64,000 nucleotides of DNA from Bedellia somnulentella (Eukaryota; Arthropoda; Insecta; Lepidoptera; Bedelliidae), in assembly GCA_963576735.1 (NCBI GenBank), contig OY755198.1:3720001-3784000 (forward strand). Direction: 5' to 3'. Position 1 is the first letter of the stretch. Every line of letters starts with the position of its first letter. Positions 21,944 to 32,223 of this stretch are shown here, one piece after another. Position numbers and translations under genes: made by a program. A model generated the notes under the pieces. The model searched no databases. It was not told the origin of the DNA and worked only from the letters and a program-made list of their open reading frames with translations.

Positions 21944-22199
21944 TGTAGGGGTTGTGGTACGACAAATCGAATTAAAATCCAAATCGCCTTTAAACTTTTA
22001 TTATAAACTAATAAAAGATACAGATAGTGACAGAAAATACTAGACTTTGAAAAATAGGCAAGGTGTATGTGCGCGTAGACGTTTCGTGAGCGACTGCCTG
22101 GGCTGGGCTGGGGTCCAGAGTCACTGCCCCCCGCGCGCCCGCTCACGCTCTCGCCTCCGCTGCCGCTCGAACTCTCGCTCGCCGCCGCCGCCGTTAACA
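21944..22199 (-). repeat. Bel/Pao element 2, 3' LTR
   Basis: The minus strand reads TGTTAACGGCGGCGG...CCCCTACA over 256 bp, preceded by a purine tract CACTGGGGTGGAGAA at 22200-22214. It matches the partial LTR at 24438-24657 with roughly a dozen differences in about 220 bases by eye. Element 1 gag begins directly at its other edge with no primer binding site, so the junction is a recombination or deletion product. Confidence 0.8.
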
Positions 22200-22218
22200 T
22201 TCTCCACCCCAGTGCTGG

Positions 22219-23331
22219 CTAACAGCACTCATTACCATCAGCGATGGGTATACGGACGATGCGTGCCGCTGACCTTACAAGTAGACCCGTCTTGGTTTTT
22301 ATTTTTACCGCACGTACTCTACCATCCTTTCCCGGCATCACCTCGGCTATCAGGCCTCGCGGCCAGACATTACGGGTTCCATTTGGGTCGGCAATGAAAA
22401 CAAGGTCTCCCACTTGCAAAGGCCTATGATCTTGATTCCACTTTCTACGTGGCAGTAAGTCGGGTAAAACTTCCTTTACCCACCTCTTCCAATATAGGTC
22501 AGCCAGTCGTTGGGCTATTCTCCATTGTCTTCTCAAATAAAAATCGGAGTCGTTGTATAAGCCCAGATGTGGTAGATTTGACGATGAGCCGATGAGGAAG
22601 TGGTTAGGAGTCAGCGTTTCAGTGCTCCCCGGTTCTATTGATACATGAGTCACATGCTCCAACTGGTCTTCATTTACTTGTAAGTTATTTATATGGAGCG
22701 GCCATTCACTTTCATCTTTCATTAAAAATTCCGGTCCATTGATCCATTCTTTAGGTAATGTTGTTCGTTCAAGTGACTCTTTGGTGGCTAAATCAGCGAC
22801 ATTAAGCTTCGATGGAACCTATCTCCACTCATCCTTACGAGTTCGCTCGTCGATTTCGCCAAGACGGTGCGTGACATAAACTTTATAGTTCCGCGCGTCA
22901 TTCTTTATCCAGTGCAGCGCAGTGGATGAATCACTCCAAAAGCATCTACGCTGCGGTTTAATTCTATGCTCGTTAATAATAGTTTCAGATAAGCGAGCAG
23001 CAAGAACAGCTGATTCTAGTTCCATACGGGGAATAGACGTTATTTTCATTGAAGCGACGTGGCATTTGCTGGCTATAAGCGTCTGATAGGTATTGTTTTC
23101 GTCGCCCCACCTCCAGTATGCGACTGCGCAAATGATCTTATTCAACGCATCACAAAATACGTGTAGTTGCAGGTTATCATAACAAACCGGTATGAGTGAG
23201 GGCGCCGCGCCGCCGCCGCCGTCGCCGTAGCGCTCGCTGATAAGGGATGTGGCCGTCTCGCTCGCTCCCGCGGTGCGCGTGAAGGTCGCGCTCGCGCATG
23301 CAGCGGCTCGGTAGTATCTAGGTAACTTCAC
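22219..23331 (-). pseudogene. Bel/Pao element 2 pol C-terminal half (RNase H-like and DUF5641), integrase core deleted
   Basis: ORF 22819-23331 begins with KLPRYYRAA, then LQLHVFCDALNKIICAVAYW and TSIPRMELESAVLAARL, CFWSDSSTALHWI and HRLGEIDE, which are the peptidase A17/RNase H-like region of Bel/Pao pol. ORF 22219-22722 then shows TPNHFLIGSSSNLPHLG and QVGDLVFIADPNGTRNVWP with RGLIAEVMPGKDGRVRAVKI, the C-terminal DUF5641 tail. The whole integrase catalytic core between them is missing. The frame is broken near 22815. An insertion of glycine/serine-rich sequence is present after KLPRYY. Confidence 0.85.
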
Positions 23332-24437
23332 TATTCATTGATTTTAATTGATTAATCCATTTCAGCCATTTTTCGTAAATAATATTTGGTACAGGGTTTC
23401 GCTCGCTCCCTCGGTATGGTGTTTCGATTTTGAACTTTACAGCACTGTCCCCGAGGGCCTCTTGTGGAATGTCATTAAGCACAGTTTTGTTGTTGCTATG
23501 CCAATATCGCATATTAAAGTTACCTTGTTTATGTATATAGGAGACCATGACGCATTGCTCGTTCTTCCAAGGTAAGCCAACGTGCCACTGACCATCGATA
23601 ATTTCAGAAGTTTGTTCCAGGTGATCCTGGGCCCGTACGTCTTCTGAGTTCTGCCTGGGTTTAGCAGATACTCCCATAGGTTCGATGGAGAAGTAGCGGC
23701 GGACATCACCATGTAGCTCTTGGAGAAGTTTATTATTTTCCAAATGTGCGTCTTGGCCGTCGTAAGTTATGTTCAACGTCGAGTGTTGTTCTTCGCTGGG
23801 TGACGGGGTCCTGACTTCCTTCAGTGCACATGCCAGCTGATGAATTGAACCGTTGGTGCCGGCGGCTACTGCGGCCGGCGGGCACAGCGGGCCCGGGTTT
23901 GCATCCTGTTCGGGAGCTCGCTGCGTTTCCAATTCATTTTGACTGTGCTTGACCCACCTCGCAATATCACTCCGTAGGGTAGATTTTTCATCTTCTTCCG
24001 TTGGTGGACTGTATTCCTCATCTAGTTCGGCGAGATCCGCCTGCAGTCGCTTGTCTATTAGTTCCATCTGGATGCGCGCCTTTGCCTCTGCTGCTTCAAG
24101 TTCCAGCTTCTTGCGACGTGCCTCGACAGAAGATGACGTTTTCCTTGATCCAGCTTTACTACTTTTTCGAGAACGTTGGGGTAACGGTTGAGATACATTC
24201 GGATTCGGTTGAATGATATTCAAATTCTCCGACTTTAAGACACTACCCTCATCCATAAAAATAGTTTTGTCGTCTATTTTTTGTTTCATTTGAGGCGTTT
24301 CAACTAACTTTTGTTCATGTTCTGCTTTCTCGTCTTCCATCTTCTTTTCTAGTTCGCGTTTAGCTACGCTGCGCGTGATGACGGACATTTTTGAAGGCGT
24401 TCGGAACATAGCAGATCCGGCTCGAAATGGACCACTT
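23318..24437 (-). pseudogene. Bel/Pao element 2 gag with fused pol fragments
   Basis: The open frame 23318-24619 starts inside the LTR; the element's own start is probably the methionine just after 24400 (MFRTPSKMSVITRS). It encodes a long lysine/glutamate-rich coiled coil (RRKKLELEAAEAKARIQMEL), then jumps to RT sequence (DHLEQTSEIIDGQWHVG) and then to a later pol block (NMRYWHSNNKTVLNDIP, YEKWLKWINQLKSMN). Two in-frame internal deletions therefore fuse three distant pieces of gag-pol. Zinc knuckles, protease and most of RT are absent. Confidence 0.8.
24417..24434 (-). other. Candidate primer binding site of Bel/Pao element 2
   Basis: Three bases after the 5' LTR end the minus strand reads TGGTCCATTTCGAGCCGG, starting TGG as tRNA-primed binding sites do. 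I cannot name the tRNA. Confidence 0.55.
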
Positions 24438-24657
24438 TGTAGGGGTTGTGGTACGACAAATCGAATGAAAATCCAAATCGCCTTTAGATTTTTATTATGA
24501 ACTAATAAATGATACAAATACTGACAGAAAATACTAGTATTTTGAAAAATAGGCAAGGTGTATGTGCGCGTAGACGTTTCGTGAGCGACTGCCTGGGCTG
24601 GGCTGGGGCCCGGAGTCACTGCCCCCCGCGCGCCCGCTCACGCTCTCGCCTCCGCTG
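24438..24657 (-). repeat. Bel/Pao element 2, partial 5' LTR
   Basis: Matches 21944-22163 up to the sequence CTCTCGCCTCCGCTG, then diverges, so about 36 bp of its outer end are missing or replaced. Confidence 0.8.
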
Positions 24658-25050
24658 GACCATATGTTGTGAGGGCCAGGTCCACACACCAATTTGATAA
24701 GATGATAGAAATGATAAAAGAAGTATATAATTATGATAATTTGATTTATTTAAACTGATAACTATTCTATAATGATATGAGGATGAGTACGTGTCGCGCG
24801 CGGTTGATGACGGACAAGAACTTAATTTAGGTCACTAAGGTAAAATTGTTTACATAGCAAAATGTACGGCTATTGGCCCGCACAATCCTCAAGTTTTAGT
24901 AAACCATGTAGATGTTTAGCGTTCTGGTTGCAAATGATACAATATTTGAATTTTAATAGATCATACGATGTATTTCAAACAAATATTACAATCAGAAAGG
25001 TTGAAAACAAATAATACTTATTAACAGACTAAATTATTAATTAAATGTCT
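24658..25050. other. No recognisable gene
   Basis: Mostly AT-rich spacer between the truncated LTR and the recombinase ORF; it would contain the 3' untranslated part of the recombinase element if there is one. Confidence 0.5.
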
Positions 25051-26511
25051 TTAATCACCGCTTAAGCTAAATATGGCACGGGCGAAGGATATAACATCGT
25101 TATTATTTAAAGGTTGGTTATAAAACTTAGCAAAACAAGCAGACTGACCCGTCCAGCCAGCTGCTTTCTTAATAGTGTCGATAGATACCCCTGACCTGTG
25201 AGCGGCAGAAGTTGATGCGTGACGTGTGCTATGCGCGGAAAATGTGTTAATATCTATTCCGCTATGTTTTAGTACAATTTTAATCCAACGACTTATAGTT
25301 TGAGATGAAGCATTATGAAAAGGTTTTTTAGTGGTCAAAATTAACTTGTCAGTAAAGGGAAGTACTCTCAATGATTTTATTTTATCTATATACGTAGATA
25401 AAGTAATTGCTGGGCATATGCTTTGGTTTTGTTGAAAAAATGGTATAATACGTTTAGGATTTTCCCTGTTAGGGGCAGATGTCTTAAGAATGTCAGTAAT
25501 GCTAATAATTATTTGAGTGTTACTCACAACAATATTACTTAAGCTAATGAGAGATAGCGTCTGGACGCGTTGTCCCGTGGACAACGCTAATAGAGCTACC
25601 AATTTTTTTACTAAAACTTCTATTTCTAGATCTTGGTTAGGGTACCATTTGCTTACAAAATTTAAAACCAAATTGGGATCCCATGTCTTTTTATATTTTG
25701 TAAAGTTAGGTTTGAGCCTAAAAATACCTTTAAAAAACCTAGTCACGCATTCGTAGGCTGATAATTTATGACTTGAAATCAATGATATTGCAGAACGATA
25801 TGTACATAGTGTACTATAACTTGCACCATTTTCAAACATTTCAGTAAAAAACTGTAAAACATTTTTATATTCGTCATCCTCATTCTCATCATTTTCAAGA
25901 TGAACCTTTTCAGGGTCAGGGAGCTTTAACTCTGTGTCGTCAGTAGACGAACTAGATTTAGTGTCATCACTTTGGTGATTATCTGCTATTTTACTAGGAG
26001 ATAACAGTAAGCCTTTTTCTTCTGCCTTGGATGACTGGTAATGTTTGTATTCTTTTCCATAGCTGGAAGTGTTCGCATTCGACGGGAAGAAGGACCTGCT
26101 GGGTTGTTCCTCAGAGAATGGCTCATCTTCCTGCAAGTGTGACAATTTGGATAAAACAGGGACTCCTACATTAGCCATTGACAGATTAATATCCTTAATA
26201 GCATCAAGAACTAAATCTATCTTTTTAGTGTTTTCTAACACTGCTCTCGTATCGCTTTTTTCTAACTCTGACACTCTTGTTTGAATTTGGTTCACTTCTT
26301 TGCGAAGTTCAGAGATCATCCCAATTATTAGTTCATTTTGCTTAAATAAACTAATAGGTATGTCTTTTTTCTCTAAAGAATGATCCCCCTCACAGGTTAC
26401 TCCCTTACTGCATGCACCGTATTTTGCAAACTCCTTGCACTTTCCCATCTTGTTGTTGGGAGAAACGCAGACATGCGCAACGCCTTGTACAACTGAATAG
26501 CAAATACGCAT
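25051..26511 (-). CDS. Tyrosine recombinase with N-terminal CCCH zinc finger (DIRS/Crypton-like)
   Basis: The uninterrupted frame has 486 codons; MGKCKEF at residue 22 (26448) may be the natural start. A perfect CCCH finger spans residues 25-44 (C-x8-C-x5-C-x3-H), then a coiled coil (about 65-110) and a serine/acidic linker (170-215). The core-binding half (FFTEMFENGASYSTLCTYRS, RFFKGIFRLKP) leads to the catalytic domain with R315 in TGQRVQTL, H427 and R430 in SAHSTRHAS, W453 in AGW, and the nucleophile Y464 in AKFYNQ. The tetrad of tyrosine recombinases is thus intact. The core resembles DIRS-type recombinases, but no reverse transcriptase lies nearby, so it may be a Crypton, a DIRS deletion product or a captured gene. 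Confidence 0.8.
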   Translation of the reverse strand: MRICYSVVQGVAHVCVSPNNKMGKCKEFAKYGACSKGVTCEGDHSLEKKDIPISLFKQNELIIGMISELRKEVNQIQTRVSELEKSDTRAVLENTKKIDLVLDAIKDINLSMANVGVPVLSKLSHLQEDEPFSEEQPSRSFFPSNANTSSYGKEYKHYQSSKAEEKGLLLSPSKIADNHQSDDTKSSSSTDDTELKLPDPEKVHLENDENEDDEYKNVLQFFTEMFENGASYSTLCTYRSAISLISSHKLSAYECVTRFFKGIFRLKPNFTKYKKTWDPNLVLNFVSKWYPNQDLEIEVLVKKLVALLALSTGQRVQTLSLISLSNIVVSNTQIIISITDILKTSAPNRENPKRIIPFFQQNQSICPAITLSTYIDKIKSLRVLPFTDKLILTTKKPFHNASSQTISRWIKIVLKHSGIDINTFSAHSTRHASTSAAHRSGVSIDTIKKAAGWTGQSACFAKFYNQPLNNNDVISFARAIFSLSGD

Positions 26512-26940
26512 ATACTGTAGCCGCGTGTGACTTATTTAAACTTTAAACACTTACCAGGCACGTGGCTGGCAGGGGTGGCGTTCGAACTCTCGAGAGTTTA
26601 TTGATGAATCACAGCACAGGCTTACACTTTTCACCATAGGTCCATAGATAAATGTGGTTCAGTCCTTTTTCACTTTGTTCGGGAAATAGACTTGATTCGG
26701 AATTTATTTGGTAACTTTTATATGAACGTGTGTCCTCACATCGGCGTGTTGAGAAAGAGAGACACTAACTTGCGGAAACGGATGTAGTTGTAAGACGTCA
26801 GACGTCGATGTTGCCAGTTTCCCGCATCATTGTGCAGTTATTAAAGAAAACACTCTTTCCACATTCGCATTATGACCAGAGATAGCATATAAATATTGGC
26901 ACATAAAAAAATTCCTTTTCCTTTCTAATACATGTGTTTC
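26512..26940. other. Upstream region of the recombinase ORF
   Basis: On the minus strand a consensus donor (CCTGGTAAGTG) lies near 26550 and a possible acceptor (GCTATTCAG) near 26480, so a short 5' intron is conceivable. Nothing else is recognisable. Confidence 0.3.
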
Positions 26941-28130
26941 TTAAAAAAAGGTTAGCCATTTTTGGTGCATGTCTTTTCCGTTCCAAGAATCATTATATAT
27001 TCTTTGTTCTATAAAATCTTTGAGGTATGTTATTTCTTCAAAAGCACTGTCAGTAACCGTTATTCTCTTTTCTTGTAAATAATTTACTGTCTTAAGAACA
27101 TCCTGCCATTCCGGTAGACCAGCAAGAGACATCCATTCAAATATATCGTATTTTGTGAGAGGTCGACTCCACTATTTTAAGTATTCCAAAACTATTGCAT
27201 AATAATTATTTATTTCTTCCTCCAATAACTTGATTAAATTAGAATGCTGAGGATTTTTTGATAATTTATCATACTCAGTTTTAGTTTGGAATCCCATAAA
27301 TTTTGCTTGCTTTTCTTTCAAGGCTGTTTAAGAGATAGTTAACTTCAACAATAGTTACATTTGACTTATTTATTTTTTTATTGGAGAAACAAATAAACTT
27401 GCTTTGTAAAAATAAAAAATGAACTTGTGACAATGGATGGTTAAAGAAATCAACTATAGCTTTGGGTGGTCTGTTTTCAGCCAAAAAAATCTTTTAATGG
27501 TTCCCATAGTTTCAGAATACGTTCTATCGCCGGCAACAATGACATCCACCAACATCTTGAGTGGGATTGTAAATTAGCGTGAATGTCATCAGCTGCGTCA
27601 CAAAAAGATTAATGACGTTCATTACGTACTGTAAATATTGAAAAGTATTTGTTAATCTTGAGCACTACTGACTCCACATCAACGGAAAATACGATGAGCA
27701 GATGTTGATGCTACATTATGTAGGATGTGAGCAGGACAACCAATTCTTTCAATATCTTTCGAGATCTTTGATTTCAGTTTGAAACGAACATCGTTCGTGC
27801 CTTGCCTCTCTCGTCCACCAAAATTCTTGTTTGCATTATCAGCTCTGTATGCGATTAACTTTTCCAATAATATTCAAGTTACTAACTGTATTAATGCAGG
27901 AAGTTTAATGAAGGAAGGAAGAACAATAGTGTCTGAGGTTTCGTTTTCCAAAGAGTCCAATTTTATCAATTTAAGCTGCATACCATCGTTTTCCGAGAAG
28001 TACTGAATTAGGAGAGGAAATAACTTCTCAGCGTTATGATTGCTTGCATCAGTTAAAATTCCGTAAAAAGACATAACATTTAGTTCTTCTTTAGTTATTT
28101 GAACAGAATGTGGTGAAGAAAAAGTAACAT
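26941..28130 (-). pseudogene. hAT-like transposase remnant (ZMYM/DUF4371-like)
   Basis: Ordered minus-strand blocks: SVQITKEELNVMSFYGILTD with ASNHNAEKLFPLLIQYF (about 28110-27990), LDSLENETSDTIV, KLIAYRADNANKNFGGRERQ (about 27860), IGCPAHILHNV (about 27740), then scattered frames including HPLSQVHFLFLQSKF (27440) and LAGLPEWQDVLKTVNYLQEK (27130-27060) with the tail after it. This matches the RNase H-like core of a hAT-derived insect family. There are many frameshifts, and no terminal repeats were found. It is a different lineage from the hAT relics at 1.2-2.2 kb and 34.4 kb. Confidence 0.6.
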
Positions 28131-28836
28131 AAGTACAGACAAGTGGTCCAACTCATGTAATTTGCATGCGCGGACACCACCACCCTCCATGGACTGCCTA
28201 GCGACTGCCCTAGGGGTAGATAAAAGCACGGGGGTATACGTCTTCTTTGACTCTTGTAACTAAGCTTCCGGACTACCTTGGTGTCTGTCAGACCAAACGT
28301 CGGTACTTAAAGGTAAAACAACGTCATAATGTGTTCGTGTATCTCTGCTACCAACAATTATGTTCGTGTTTCTGTGTTATTCCAAGTGATGTTTGTTCTT
28401 CAGTGATGGAAGGTTTACCGCTACACTGGCCGGCAGCACATCAATCAAGTTTCCTTTTAGCTTCAAATCTGTGAAATGAGGAAACTCTGATCATTAGGCT
28501 GGAACTGGTGAGGTGTTCAGTCCTTAGTTCTTCCAAGTGGTTTGCTGGCTATCTTCAATAATTTGTGGAGATTTGAATGCATTCAGTCTGATCAACAATA
28601 CGATTCCCTGGCCAAGGGATATCGTTTCTAGAGAATCCTTTCTCTGCTTTCTTTCGTATTTTACGTATTCTTCGACAGCTATTTGTCGGGTCCAATGCTC
28701 TCAAAGCACATCAAAGGTTTTTGTTTCCAGTGCGATAACTTTGCTATCGTCCACAATTTCACTGGCTCACAATATATACTATCAAAGTATGCTGCTTCGA
28801 TTTGTATCACAATACTCAAAATTATACAAATCAATT
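28131..28836. other. No recognisable gene; possible LTR-like stretch
   Basis: A GC-richer patch at about 28165-28240 ends with AGATAAAAGCACGG, which could be a TATA-like promoter of a decayed LTR, but I found no partner repeat. A 127-codon plus-strand frame at 28537-28920 shows no domain and runs into the next element's TIR. Confidence 0.3.
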
Positions 28837-30109
28837 GAGGAGCGTCTGTTCAAAAGGAGCTATTTACATGCTAACCATATTTTTGATAATTTAAAAAAAA
28901 AGTTTTTTTCTGAAATTTAGTATGAGGCAAGTGCATTTTTTTAAATTGAGATAATTCATGAGAAGTCTACTTACTTTATGACGCAAATTTTTATTTTGTA
29001 TCTTTAACAAAGACCACAATATTAAATTATAAATATTTTAAATAACACCTTTTGATCAGTTATTTTGAAAATAGCACCTCTTGTTCTGAAATGATAACAA
29101 ATAGCACCTTTTGGTCAGTAATTCTTAGAGTATAAGTTCGGTCTAGGAAATAAAAAAAGAAAAATAGAAAGGTGAAAGTAATTTTTATATTCTAATTTGA
29201 CCAATGTCATGTTCTAAGCAGTCACAAGCTTCATCATGTTGGTGATCTTCATTGTGATCTTCATTGTTATTACCGGTTATCGTTGTTTGCTCATCAAGAA
29301 TAATGTTCCTAAAGAATAACAACTCTGGTTACTCAGCCCAGCCATCTCCGAATTGCTTCACAAGTAAATTATTCACGTCTTTCTTTTTCTTGCTGTCAAT
29401 ACCTTGAGGTCTCATGGGCAATTGTTCAACAGTTTGGCAGTGCCGCTTGCCTCTCTTTAAAAGATTAATCGGCTTTGAAACTGTTTCAAATCGAAACGTC
29501 TCATGAGTATAAATGTTGCAGCCAGAGCGTTGAGATTTTTTAATAATAATCCTTTTCACTGATTGTATGTCTGCAACTTTCTTATAATTTTGTTCCAGAT
29601 CTTTTATGTTATAGAGTCTCCAGTCTTCTCCCAGCACTTTCATTGTTCCATGCTTTCTATAAATTTCATAGTATGCCTATGAAGTGTCATTACTGTCGCT
29701 CGCTTTATGTCCTTTTCCAATCTGTATGTAAATATCTTTTTTTTCTGGCCTGAATTCGAGTCCTTCTTATCTAATTTTTCAGAAACAGAAGAATTGGCAA
29801 TTCGTTTGTTTTGTAGCAAGTAAATAGTTCTTTTTGTATAAAACCATAAATAATTATCAGAATTACTATGATATTTAGCCCTTTTTGATCAGAATTGTGA
29901 TTGGTGTTTACCAACCAGTTACAACCTGTTACAATTAGCACCTTTTGACCAGAACCGTAACAAAAGGTGGAAGTTTGAAGAGGAAATAGACACTTTTGAC
30001 CAAAAATAAATACAGAGCATGATGAGATCTTGGATGGCAAGTGAAATTCATAATAAAAACGTATGAACAATCCAATACGTAAATAGCTCCTTTTGAACAG
30101 ACGCTCCTC
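28837..30109 (-). mobile_element. 1273-bp DNA transposon with 31-bp perfect TIRs, deletion derivative of the CGGQN family
   Basis: 28837-28867 and 30079-30109 are exact inverted repeats starting GAGGAGCGTCTGTTCAAAAG. Both flanks carry AATT (28833-28836 and 30110-30113), a likely 4-bp target duplication. Inside each end are extra copies of a core like TAGCACCTTTTGACCAG: three near 29043-29118 and three near 29876-30006. Such clustered subterminal repeats usually bind transposase. The only coding sequence is the C-terminal CGGQN-family fragment at 29329-29643, so this looks like an internally deleted copy of a larger autonomous element. Confidence 0.85.
29329..29643 (-). pseudogene. CGGQN-family protein, C-terminal fragment
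   Basis: The 104-codon frame reads LGEDWRLYNIKDLEQNYKKV, then SQRSGCNIYTHETFRFE, KRGKRHCQTVEQLPMRP and KKKDVNNLLVKQFGDGW. The first block aligns with KIGEDFHVYDFKKEAE in the remnant at 2.2-3.3 kb, and the last is the usual end of this family. It keeps an open frame although the rest of the gene is gone. Confidence 0.65.
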
Positions 30110-31199
30110 AATTACAGTCTACAATATAACGTCCCGCCATTCCAAAATCAAAAGTGCAAGTCTGTGTTGTTTTTATCTATCCGTCTACTCAATATATAGA
30201 AAAGGCTAAGGCTAAGCGCATACAGCCAAGAAACAAGTACTTAATCATCTGGCGCGAACATACCCCCGCCCCGGGCCGCTACAATCGAAATTTTATCTTA
30301 AACAAAACCGGGCACTGAATCCTCGTTCAGAAGGGAACCTAGAACATGGAGCGAATCATCACTAAGGATTGTAATATTTGGGGCTATTTCATTGAATTTT
30401 TGTATAATCTGAGAATTATTTTCGTCTGTAAGGCATTCATTTAAATATAATTTGTCAAAATTTAAATCAAGGTCAAATTGAGGATAATAATGAGAGAAGA
30501 TACTAAAAGATATGACACACGTAATGTGCGACTGATCATAATTTTAGCTTTAGCTTCTATTATGAATCTTCGACTTCAATTTATGCTATTTTTTATGGAG
30601 CTGCAAAGGTTTCTTGTTTCGAATGGTGGTGGGACAAATACAGCGCAAATACTCAACGTCAAATTATTGCCTATCTTAATAATAACCCTACCAGTCTTCA
30701 AATTGTGACTGCCAGTTAAATTTATGAAGGACTTCTCCACTTCTCTGGTTACTTACAAGAAAATCGTAACATTTATTGATGTAATCAATTAGTTTGAATA
30801 CTAAGACGATGCTTTTGAATTCACTAATGAAATACTACTTACAACTCAACAAAAAACGGGCCATCGTCAATATTTTTCCAACAATACTGCTTAACATTTA
30901 CAATATTTTAAATAAGTATGTCTAATGTTCATGTAAAAAACTGTTATTTTACCTTAACTTTTCAAGGACATGACTAAGTAAAATGTCACCGTTAATTAGC
31001 TCAAATATTCTTGCTGAATTGGAACCTTGGGTAGTTACCTTTTTTTTAGGTAATTGAAATTCTTTTCATCTTGATATATTCTGTGAAGCTTTTAATAAAA
31101 ACTGTACGTTAACAGTATTTTTGTGAATTATGTTATTAATGTTTGTATCAAAACCGTCGAAAACAATGTTCTATGTATTTGTCCGAAATCACTTATAAT

Positions 31200-31745
31200 T
31201 TTTATATATTTTGGGTCTAAACCAAGTCTTTGTCCAATAATTGAAAAAACCTCAACAGCACTCTGAAAACTTATGTATTCCCAGCCTTTCAGAAGGATTT
31301 CTGCAGAAAAAAGAGGAAAAGTAGTACAAAGCGATATTATTCTCCTGCTTAGTTTTACGGAAGTTCATTAATTTTGCATTCCTGCACATACATTTCCCCC
31401 AATGATAATAACAGTCTACAAAAAGTAAGAGCTGAAAATAATTTTGACATTGCATTAATTGCTGCTAACTCAAAGTCAAAATGCATCTTTAATGGTCTCC
31501 ATTCAGGCAACTGGGATTTTATCAATGCAAACATTGTTATATATGTATGATGCTTCTTATCAGACATCAAAGCAAATATAAGCGGCTTTACATTAGTCTT
31601 CGCATCTGGACTACTGAAGTCCCCCAGAATTGTATATATATACTTAGGGCAGCTCTGAAAAGTTGCATCCCCAAAAAATTCCGTTGTGATACTAATATAT
31701 TTTTTAGATTTTTCAGTACAAAATACAACGATGCGTCGCCCTTAT
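31200..31745 (-). pseudogene. MULE transposase domain fragment
   Basis: Minus-strand blocks in two frames give FGDATFQSCPK-like sequence, IYTILGDFSSPDAKTNVKPL, FALMSDKKHHTYITMFALIK, LPEWRPLKMHFDFELAAINA and, shifted, CYYHWGKCM. The HFDFELAAI block carries the catalytic aspartate/glutamate neighbourhood of MULE (PF10551-type) transposases as in FLYWCH-type insect copies. N-terminal zinc finger and the end are missing. Confidence 0.7.
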
Positions 31746-31789
31746 TAAAATAATCTGCCAAAATAAAATTATGTCACCTGTTGAAGGAT

Positions 31790-32223
31790 ACTAGAGTTAG
31801 ACGCAACTCTCGTGACTGCACCGCAAACAAGATTTGCCACCAAGCGCCGAAAGACACTTCCCACTGCTATGGGTCGGATTCCCCGCCCCTGTTTCGCAAA
31901 GAGCATACCGATGCGCCATAAAGAAAAGGGCATATTTCCCTGTTTACTATTCCCTTCAAAAAAAGTTCACTAGATTAACTAGCGAACGTAGGAGAGTTGC
32001 ACCGTTATCCCCAGCCGCTGTGGAAGTCAATCCATTAATATACTCCATATTTGTCAAGTAAATCCATTACGACTTCAGGGGAAGCGAGAGATCGCATTAC
32101 AGGGTCACGAGAAAGCGCTATTCTTAGTGCATCCATGGCTGAATTTAGAGTGTCTTCTTCCGTAGACATGCCATATATTTTTAATATTGTTTCGTAATCT
32201 TGAGAAATTCCAGTATAATGCAT
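31790..32223 (-). pseudogene. Second YLDD-type RT fragment plus unidentified upstream frame
   Basis: The blocks AGDNGATLLRSLVNLVNFF, EICPFLYGASVCSL and GIRPIAVGSVFRRLVAN occur in three frames and correspond to the segment upstream of the palm in the RT at 32.3-33.2 kb. Upstream, a 62-codon frame (MHYTGISQDYETILKIYGMS) is not recognised. Confidence 0.55.

Noticed and set aside
28537..28920. 127-codon plus-strand ORF
   Set aside because: No recognisable domain, and its end lies inside the TIR of the 28.8-30.1 kb element.
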